From Christensenella sp. UBA3944 (GTDB lineage Bacteria > Bacillota > Clostridia > Christensenellales > DTU072): DNA of 20,949 nt. The notes below the pieces were generated by a model that did not search any database, was not told where the DNA came from, and saw nothing but the letters and a program-made list of their open reading frames with translations. The position numbers and the translations under genes were made by a program. Below, one piece after another: positions 15,809 through 20,949 of this stretch (its first letter is position 1; the number at the start of each line of letters is the position of its first letter). The stretch lies in the NCBI GenBank assembly GCA_002385605.1, contig DGDU01000008.1:1-20949 (forward strand), read 5' to 3'.

Positions 15809-15830
15809 TTTATGTATTATGATACATAAA
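15809..15830. repeat. Perfect palindrome in MFS leader, candidate operator
   Basis: TTTATGTAT (15809-15817) and ATACATAAA (15822-15830) are perfect inverted copies around TATG. The site lies between the MFS promoter and its ribosome site, a usual place for a blocking repressor. It could also form an RNA hairpin. No regulator gene is adjacent. Confidence 0.6.
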
Positions 15831-15853
15831 TTAAAATCTCAGTTAACTAAATC

Positions 15854-15881
15854 AGTATAACACAAAACATCAAAATATCAA
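15854..15881 (-). promoter_or_regulatory. MFS operon promoter
   Basis: The minus strand has TTGATA (15881-15876), a 16-bp spacer and TATACT (15859-15854), extended by TG (TGTTATACT). The -35 is 9 bp from the divergent mrnC -35, so the two promoters are back to back. The predicted leader is about 54 nt. Confidence 0.78.
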
Positions 15882-15890
15882 GCCCGAAAG

Positions 15891-15919
15891 TTTTCAATTT
15901 TGTTTTTTTGATGTATAAT
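15891..15919 (+). promoter_or_regulatory. mrnC operon promoter
   Basis: TTTTCA (15891-15896), 17-bp spacer, perfect TATAAT (15914-15919). The predicted transcript start is near 15926, one base before the upstream candidate start codon of mrnC. Confidence 0.7.
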
Positions 15920-15926
15920 AAATGAC

Positions 15927-16388
15927 ATGGACGCCGCCAGATTTTTGCCCATTGCCCCAACCACCCTCGATAAGCGGGAGCTTAACATGATGAACCCCGC
16001 CGTGCTTTCCTTTGTGGGCGACAGCGTGCAGACTCTGTATGTGAGGGCGGCGCTCGCGGCTTTAAGCGGCGAAAAGGCGGGGCCTTTGCACCGCAAGGCT
16101 TCGGCGTTCGTTAACGCCACAAGCCAGGCGCAGGCGCTAAAGCATATCCTTAGCGTACTTACCGAGGAGGAGCTCGCCGTGTACAAGCGTTGCCGTAATG
16201 TCAAAAAACCGACCTCGGCAAAGAACTCGACGATTATCGACTACCGCATTGCCTCAGGCTTCGAGGGCGTGGTCGGATATCTGTATCTGGGCGGCTTTCA
16301 CGAAAGGCTGGCCGAGCTTATGGAGCTCGCTTACGCCGAAAACGGCGCCCAAACCAGCGAAACGGAAACCCAAAAGGAGACAAAATGA
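15927..16388 (+). CDS. mrnC: Mini-ribonuclease III (MrnC)
   Basis: Dimeric RNase III-like nuclease without a double-strand binding domain; it matures the ends of 23S rRNA. The 153-residue form contains the RNase III core LSFVGDSVQTLYVR (27-40) with catalytic D32, HRKASAFVNATSQA, and the second acidic motif near GFEGVVGYLYLGG. Two starts are possible. ATG 15927 gives a leaderless mRNA. ATG 15987 has a good GGGAG 6 bases upstream and leaves 133 residues beginning MMNPAVLSF. I keep 15927 because many relatives have about 20 residues before this point. It overlaps rlmB by 4 bases (ATGA). The mrnC-rlmB-sigH order is as in Bacillus. Confidence 0.9.
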   Translation: MDAARFLPIAPTTLDKRELNMMNPAVLSFVGDSVQTLYVRAALAALSGEKAGPLHRKASAFVNATSQAQALKHILSVLTEEELAVYKRCRNVKKPTSAKNSTIIDYRIASGFEGVVGYLYLGGFHERLAELMELAYAENGAQTSETETQKETK

Positions 16389-17113
16389 TTATAGAAGGCA
16401 TTAATGCCGTCGGCGAGGCACTGGGCGGCGGGCTTACGGTAGAAAAGCTATATATCCAAAAAGGCGCCTTCTCCGACAGGCTCAACAGGCTTGTCGCCGA
16501 GGCGAGAAAGCAAAACATCCGGGTGCAGTTTACCGACAAGGAAGCCCTGGACAGAATGAGCGAGGCAAAGCGCCATCAGGGCGCCATTGCCGTCGTGACA
16601 GAGTTTGTGTACGCCAACTTCGACGCCCTCACCGAGGCGGCCTGTTCGGACAAAGCGCCGGTGCTTTTTGTCCTTCTCGAAGGCGTTGAGGATCCGCACA
16701 ACCTGGGCGCCGTAATAAGGGTTGCCGACTGCGCGGGGGCAACGGGCGTCGTCATACCCAAGCACAGAAACGCCACGGTAAACGAAACTGCGATCCGCAC
16801 AAGCGCGGGCGCCGCGGCATATGTGCCCATTGCCAAGGTTACAAACATAAACGACGCCGTAAGAAAGCTGAAGGATATGGGCGTTACGGTATACGCCGCC
16901 GACATGGACGGCGCCTCAGTTTACGAAACCGACCTCACGGGTAATGTCGCCATTGTGATAGGCGGCGAGGGTAAAGGAGTAAACGCCCTGACCAAAAAGC
17001 TTGCCGACGGCGTTATATCTTTGCCTCAGCTCGGCAAGGTAAACTCGCTTAACGCCTCGGTGGCGTGCGGCGCGCTGCTTTACGAGGCTGTAAGGCAGAG
17101 GCAACAAAAGTAG
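16385..17113 (+). CDS. rlmB: 23S rRNA guanosine-2'-O-methyltransferase, RlmB/TrmH type
   Basis: SPOUT methyltransferase that uses SAM to methylate ribose in 23S rRNA (G2251 by analogy with E. coli RlmB). The 242 residues contain an N-terminal substrate-binding domain (about 1-80, IIEGINAVGEAL) and the knotted catalytic domain. Its motif 1 is LLEGVEDPHNLGAVIR around 98-113, motif 2 is VIGGEGKGV near 190-198, and motif 3 is SLNASVACGALLYE near 222-235. A clear AAAGGAG site precedes the start, which overlaps mrnC by ATGA. It directly abuts the sigH start, and the yacP gene that follows rlmB in Bacillus is absent. Confidence 0.94.
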   Translation: MIIEGINAVGEALGGGLTVEKLYIQKGAFSDRLNRLVAEARKQNIRVQFTDKEALDRMSEAKRHQGAIAVVTEFVYANFDALTEAACSDKAPVLFVLLEGVEDPHNLGAVIRVADCAGATGVVIPKHRNATVNETAIRTSAGAAAYVPIAKVTNINDAVRKLKDMGVTVYAADMDGASVYETDLTGNVAIVIGGEGKGVNALTKKLADGVISLPQLGKVNSLNASVACGALLYEAVRQRQQK

Positions 17114-17758
17114 ATGATGGATAAAGCGATAAATAATCTCCCTCAGGACGCTTCCGAAGAGCTCGGGCTTTTATTGAAGGCGCAGGCGGGGGATTCCGAA
17201 AGCATCGAAAGGCTTATCGTTAATTACAAATCGCTTGTGCGAAGGATAGCGCGGGCGGGGTTTTTTCTTGCCTCGGGAGGCGACGGGGAGGACCTCATAC
17301 AGGAAGGCACAATCGGGCTGCTTAAAGCTATCAGGGAATTCAAGGCGGGCAAAAGCAAGGCAAGCTTCGCCGCCTTCGCCTCGGTTTGCATCCGAAACAA
17401 GATAAACGACGCCCTTAGGGCATACTCCCGCGAAAAGCACAAGGCGCTCAACACGGCCTCAAGCCTTGCTGTCGGCGAAAACGAAGAGGAGTTTTTGCCC
17501 GAGGCGACCGATTTGTTGTCGCCCGACCCCGTCGCGAGCTACATAGACGAGGAAGAAACCGAGGGCTTCTACCGCAAGGTAGACAGTGTCCTTACCCCCA
17601 GGCAGGCAAAGGCGCTCAGGCTTTACCTCGAGGGGTATTCGTACAAGGAAATCGCCTCAGCCCTGAAAATTTCGTCAAAAGCGGTGGATAACGCTCTTCG
17701 GGCTGCCAAAGAGAAAATCAAAAAAAGCGGAATATTATTCAAAGAGGACAACAAATGA
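17114..17758 (+). CDS. sigH: RNA polymerase sigma factor, SigH (Spo0H) type
   Basis: Sigma-70 family factor of 214 residues that by position and sequence matches SigH, which directs entry into sporulation and stationary-phase genes. The region 2 core includes DLIQEGTIGLLKAIREF (about 59-75) and FAAFASVCIRNKINDALRAYSREKHK. Region 4 contains LTPRQAKALRLYLEGYSYKEIASAL and the recognition helix SSKAVDNALRAAKEKI. The mrnC-rlmB-sigH order is the key context. The ATG abuts the rlmB stop (TAG|ATG), with a second ATG next in frame and only a weak ribosome site, so translation is likely coupled. The stop overlaps ychF (ATGA). Confidence 0.88.
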   Translation: MMDKAINNLPQDASEELGLLLKAQAGDSESIERLIVNYKSLVRRIARAGFFLASGGDGEDLIQEGTIGLLKAIREFKAGKSKASFAAFASVCIRNKINDALRAYSREKHKALNTASSLAVGENEEEFLPEATDLLSPDPVASYIDEEETEGFYRKVDSVLTPRQAKALRLYLEGYSYKEIASALKISSKAVDNALRAAKEKIKKSGILFKEDNK

Positions 17759-18840
17759 AGCTTGGTATAGTCGGACTTCCCAATGTAGGAAAAAGCACAC
17801 TGTTCAACACCATAACGCAGGCGGGGGCGCAGGTCGCCAACTACCCCTTTTGCACCATAGAACCCAATGTGGGCATAGTCGCCGTGCCCGACGAAAGGCT
17901 GTATAAGCTCGCGGCGCTGTACAACTCCCAAAAAATCACCCACGCCGTAATCGAGTTTGTGGACATCGCGGGGCTGGTTAAAGGCGCCAGCCGCGGCGAA
18001 GGCTTAGGCAATAAGTTCCTTTCCCACATCCGCGAGGTGGACGCCATAGTGCATGTCGTGCGCTGTTTCGACGACCCCGAAATAATCCATGTCGAGGGAA
18101 GCATAGACCCGATAAGGGATATCGAAACGATAAATCTGGAACTCGTTCTTGCCGATTTGGAATCCCTAACCAAAAGAATTGACAAAACAAAAGCCTCCGC
18201 AAAAGGCGGCGACAAGAAGTATCTTGCCGAGCTGGAGATACTCGAAAAGATACACGCCGCGCTTGCCGAAGGAAAGCCCGCCCGAAGCGTAAAGCTTAAG
18301 GATGAGGAAAAGGAGTTTGCCGACGGGCTGTTCCTGCTCACGCAAAAGAAGGTAATCTATGTCGCCAACACGGCCGAGAACGAAGCCGAGGACAACGAGT
18401 ATGTCAAAAAGGTAAAGGCCTACGCAGAGGCTGAAGGAAGCGAAACGGTGGCTCTCTGCGCCAGGCTGGAGGCGGAACTTGCCGCCCTTCCTCCCGAAGA
18501 GCGCGCGGAGTTTATGGAGGCCATGGGCATAGAGCGCTCGGGCCTGGACAAGCTTATAACATCGTCATACAGGCTTTTGGGGCTTATGAGCTACCTTACG
18601 GCGGGCGAAAAAGAAACACGGGCGTGGACAATTCCCGTGGGCACCAAAGCGCCGCAAGCCGCGGGCAAAATCCATACCGACTTCGAAAAAGGCTTTATCC
18701 GCGCCGAGGTCGTAAATTACGAAACCCTGTTGGAGTGCGGCTCCTACGCCGCCGCCAAAGAAAAGGGCAAGGTAAGAAGCGAAGGCAAGGATTATGTCAT
18801 GCAGGAAGGCGATGTGGTAATTTTTAGATTCAATGTGTAG
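17755..18840 (+). CDS. ychF: Obg-like ATPase YchF
   Basis: Universally conserved P-loop ATPase linked to ribosomes and stress response. The 361-residue length is typical. The P-loop GLPNVGKST lies at 7-15, and switch/G3 is VDIAGLVKGASRGEGLGNKFLSHIRE around 68-93. The G4 position has NTAE in place of NKxD, the change that makes YchF prefer ATP over GTP. A coiled-coil arm follows, then a C-terminal TGS-like domain (from about 275, with GTKAPQAAGKIHTDFEKGFIRAE). It overlaps sigH by 4 bases and ends the mrnC operon. ychF next to sigH is not the usual Bacillus order. Confidence 0.96.
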   Translation: MKLGIVGLPNVGKSTLFNTITQAGAQVANYPFCTIEPNVGIVAVPDERLYKLAALYNSQKITHAVIEFVDIAGLVKGASRGEGLGNKFLSHIREVDAIVHVVRCFDDPEIIHVEGSIDPIRDIETINLELVLADLESLTKRIDKTKASAKGGDKKYLAELEILEKIHAALAEGKPARSVKLKDEEKEFADGLFLLTQKKVIYVANTAENEAEDNEYVKKVKAYAEAEGSETVALCARLEAELAALPPEERAEFMEAMGIERSGLDKLITSSYRLLGLMSYLTAGEKETRAWTIPVGTKAPQAAGKIHTDFEKGFIRAEVVNYETLLECGSYAAAKEKGKVRSEGKDYVMQEGDVVIFRFNV

Positions 18841-18856
18841 TAAATAAGATAAGGGC

Positions 18857-18885
18857 TTGATATTCGGCGGGAATCGTTATATAAT
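18857..18885 (+). promoter_or_regulatory. Strong promoter of the membrane protein gene
   Basis: TTGATA (18857-18862), 17-bp spacer, TATAAT (18880-18885): eleven of twelve consensus bases. It predicts a leader of about 48 nt that holds a small hairpin, ACCAA/TTGGT (18907-18923), before the ribosome site at 18930-18933. Confidence 0.85.
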
Positions 18886-18939
18886 ATTAAATATCTATCG
18901 GGCCGAACCAAGGAAGGTTTGGTAAAACGGGAGAATAGT

Positions 18940-20316
18940 ATGGCTCAAAAACCATTGTCCAACGCCAAAATTTTTTCGGCTACCTGGACCGAAAAAGACG
19001 AAGCGCTTCTTATCGATTTGCTCAACCGCAAAATTAACGAGATAAAATTCGATATCCGCGAAGCCGAATCGCCTTACATAAAAGCCCGCCTGCGCGCCAA
19101 GCGCAAGGAATACAAGGCAATCCTCGCGAAGGTTATAACCGGCGACTACAACAGCAATGTCATAGCCGCCGAGCTTGCCTCGGCAAAGCTCGCCTTGGCT
19201 TCCGAGCGCAACAAGCAGGTTAAGTCCCTGGGCAAATACGCCGACAGGTACTCCGAAGTAGACTTCGACTTCAAAACCTTCTTCGGCAAAACCAGGTACT
19301 ACGGCGCGGGGCTGCCCTTCTTTATGGTGCTCATCCTCGCCTTCATGGCGTGTTTTATGCTTATAAGCTTTATTCTTCCCGCCGCCACCATCAACTCGAT
19401 AGAAGATTCGATTTCCAGCGACATCAAGCTCTCGGTTACCTCTATCGCCTACATAAGGCTTGGCCCCGGCGAGCAGGATTTCCGCGTGCCCAACGACGGC
19501 AACTGGCCCAAGGGCACCTACCAAACCCCCAACGACTACCTACCCAACGGTGTCGAATACAAGGCTCCCGACGGCACCGTGCCCGAATATGTCTTCCTCT
19601 ACGCCGACCTCAAGATGGTGTCCATAGACATCACGGCGGTGGATATGCTAAAGGCCGTGTTCCGCATGCCCATGTTCAGCCGCAACAGGGTTGATTTCAT
19701 TGAAAACCTCGACCAGATGCAGGGCAGAAGCTGGTACTACATCCGCTTCATGAACGCCGAAAGCCGCCTTAACAGCATGGAAATCGTCAAGGACGCCAGC
19801 GGCAAATACGACTGGACGGCGATTGTCCGCTACATAGCCACAAACGGCGCGGTTGTCTGCCTCTGGGTTACGGTAATCCTTTGTTTGGCAGAGCTCATAC
19901 TTTGCGTCTTCAGGATGTTCACCTATACCTCCAGGAGGCTGCATGTCATACCCATACTTATCCTGTTGTTCGGGCTTCTCACGATGATTATGCCCGCTTT
20001 CGCCGAGGTCGAGGCGCTGAACGGAGACGGAATTTTATCCGCCCTTACCGGCTACTTCACCCCCTACTTCGACGATTTCCTTGCCGAAAGCAGCTTACAG
20101 ATAATCATTAACCTTCTGTACCTCATAGTGCTCGTGGCGGTGCCCATCCTTCTCATACTCCTGCCGCTCGTAATGCACAACCGCCAGCCCAAGCCCATCA
20201 CATTTGTGCCCAAGGGCAACAGGCCGCACATCTACGGCCCCAACGAGCTTCCCGTCAAGCCCGGGCAGGTGCCCCGCTACGGCATAGCTCCCGCCGACCA
20301 ATACCGCAAGCGCTAA
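18940..20316 (+). CDS. Four-helix membrane protein, family not recognised
   Basis: A 458-residue protein starting at ATG 18940, chosen because GGGAG stands 6 bases upstream; an earlier in-frame TTG at 18919 has no ribosome site. Residues 1-120 are charged and helical, likely a cytoplasmic coiled coil (LIDLLNRKINEIKFDIREAE, KARLRAKRKEYKAILAKV). Helix 1 spans about 124-149. An extracytoplasmic region of about 140 residues (150-290) follows, rich in Pro, Gly, Asp and Tyr. Helices 2-4 are at about 304-326, 335-356 and 388-411, and a Pro/Gly-rich basic tail closes the protein. I found no catalytic motif. It has a near-consensus promoter, so it should be well expressed. Neighbours ychF and cysE give no functional clue. 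Confidence 0.85.
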   Translation: MAQKPLSNAKIFSATWTEKDEALLIDLLNRKINEIKFDIREAESPYIKARLRAKRKEYKAILAKVITGDYNSNVIAAELASAKLALASERNKQVKSLGKYADRYSEVDFDFKTFFGKTRYYGAGLPFFMVLILAFMACFMLISFILPAATINSIEDSISSDIKLSVTSIAYIRLGPGEQDFRVPNDGNWPKGTYQTPNDYLPNGVEYKAPDGTVPEYVFLYADLKMVSIDITAVDMLKAVFRMPMFSRNRVDFIENLDQMQGRSWYYIRFMNAESRLNSMEIVKDASGKYDWTAIVRYIATNGAVVCLWVTVILCLAELILCVFRMFTYTSRRLHVIPILILLFGLLTMIMPAFAEVEALNGDGILSALTGYFTPYFDDFLAESSLQIIINLLYLIVLVAVPILLILLPLVMHNRQPKPITFVPKGNRPHIYGPNELPVKPGQVPRYGIAPADQYRKR

Positions 20317-20369
20317 CCGACGCACATCAACCCGCAAAAGCATAATTATATACTGATACGATAAACTGT

Positions 20370-20398
20370 TTGTGGAGCGACCTTTTGCCGCTCCACAA
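20370..20398 (+). terminator. Hairpin between membrane protein gene and cysE
   Basis: A perfect 10-bp stem TTGTGGAGCG/CGCTCCACAA with a 9-base loop; only TT follows it directly, so as a terminator it is incomplete. A possible -10 TATACT at 20349-20354 upstream would put the hairpin near the 5' end of a cysE transcript. It is 35 bases before the cysE start. Whether it ends the upstream gene or structures the cysE leader cannot be decided here. I saw no T-box sequence. Confidence 0.45.
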
Positions 20399-20432
20399 TT
20401 AAATTCGGAGAATTATCGTCAAAAGAGGCAGC

Positions 20433-20949
20433 ATGTTCGAAAATATAAAGAGCGACATAAACGCCGCAATGGAGAGAGACCCGGCGGCACAAAGCAAGCT
20501 ACAGGTTCTTCTAACCTACAGCGGCATAAAGGCCATGATTTATTACCGCGTAGCCCATTGGTTCTATGCCAAGGGCTGCAAGTTCTTCGCCTTTTTGCTC
20601 AGCGCCCGCGCCAAGAGAAAGACGGGCATCGATATCCACCCCGGCGCCGTAATAGGCAAGGGTATGTTTATAGACCACGGCGTCGGCGTCGTAATAGGCG
20701 AAACCACCGAGATAGGCGACAATGTCACCATCTATCAGGGAGTCACCCTGGGCGGCACGGGCAAGGATGTCGGCAAGCGCCATCCCACCATCCGCGACAA
20801 TGTTATGATTTCGGCGGGCGCCAAAATCCTCGGCCCTGTAGTTATAGGCGAGGGCTGCAAGGTAGGGGCCGGCTCGGTTGTCCTTAAGGATGTGCCCCCG
20901 CACAGCACCATAGTGGGCGTCCCCGGCAGGGTTGTAAGGATGCACGGCG
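20433..20949 (+). CDS. cysE: Serine O-acetyltransferase, 3'-truncated by window end
   Basis: Makes O-acetylserine from serine and acetyl-CoA, the first step of cysteine synthesis. The first 172 residues are present and in frame to the window end. The N-terminal helical part is short (short CysE class). The left-handed beta-helix of hexapeptide repeats begins near GIDIHPGAVIGKGMFIDHGVGVVIGE (65-90), with the conserved active-site His/Asp pair in IDHG and in GKRHPTI. The C-terminal helix-cap region VGVPGRVVR, which binds acetyl-CoA, is visible. An AGAGG site precedes ATG 20433. The stop lies beyond the window, so total length is unknown. Confidence 0.95.
   Translation, partial: MFENIKSDINAAMERDPAAQSKLQVLLTYSGIKAMIYYRVAHWFYAKGCKFFAFLLSARAKRKTGIDIHPGAVIGKGMFIDHGVGVVIGETTEIGDNVTIYQGVTLGGTGKDVGKRHPTIRDNVMISAGAKILGPVVIGEGCKVGAGSVVLKDVPPHSTIVGVPGRVVRMHG

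Noticed and set aside
18895..19524. 209-codon minus-strand open frame
   Set aside because: Antisense to the membrane protein gene, whose promoter, ribosome site and helix pattern are clear.
20317..20432. T-box riboswitch before cysE
   Set aside because: Too short, and no T-box core sequence is present.
20372..20887. Plus-strand open frame overlapping the start of cysE
   Set aside because: Out-of-frame shadow: its product is an Arg-rich low-complexity read of cysE, and it starts inside the hairpin.

Overview
The window reads as a chromosomal segment of an anaerobic, endospore-forming Bacillota, most likely Clostridia. Sporulation and germination genes (SpoIIR, SleB, YpeB and a SigH-type sigma factor) point to a spore former. 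The rubrerythrin plus high-molecular-weight rubredoxin pair points to an anaerobe. Clear AGGAG-type ribosome sites, sigma-A type promoters, and the mrnC-rlmB-sigH gene order known from Bacillus and Clostridium also fit. No transposase, phage gene, CRISPR array, tRNA or rRNA was seen. The lineage below class cannot be fixed from this window.

Left block, minus strand (7148 down to 1). secG has its own promoter and terminator. Next comes a tightly packed run smpB - metY - metA - recF - argS - PHP phosphatase, with gaps or overlaps of a few bases, and then ssrA (tmRNA), which ends exactly at the left edge. The two parts of trans-translation, SmpB and tmRNA, therefore bracket a methionine, arginyl-tRNA and DNA-repair operon. 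MetA (Glu111, the acetyl-CoA type) and MetY form a two-step homoserine to homocysteine route. recF is away from its usual dnaA-dnaN neighbourhood.

Middle block, plus strand (7296-13232). A rubrerythrin with rubredoxin-like CxxC knuckles at both ends is followed by a flavin reductase/rubredoxin fusion; together they look like an oxidative-stress electron chain. After tandem terminators comes malQ, which lacks a ribosome site, with a small ABM-domain gene coupled to it. Then come spoIIR - sleB - ypeB, a spore development and germination cluster whose first ribosome site lies inside a UUCG-capped hairpin. A bidirectional terminator ends the block.

Right block. On the minus strand, an MFS transporter of SLC45/GPH type with a roughly 120-residue extracytoplasmic insert is followed by a lipoprotein of unknown function. 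Its promoter stands back to back with that of a plus-strand housekeeping operon, mrnC - rlmB - sigH - ychF. A four-helix membrane protein I do not recognise follows, with a near-consensus promoter, and then the start of cysE, cut by the window end. MetA/MetY on one side and CysE on the other give the window a sulfur amino acid theme, but they are 14 kb apart and not co-transcribed.

The most unusual window-wide signal is compositional. The palindrome ACGT does not occur once in 20.9 kb although ACG is common, and CTAG is also absent. This suggests long-term avoidance or mutational loss at a specific DNA-modification site.
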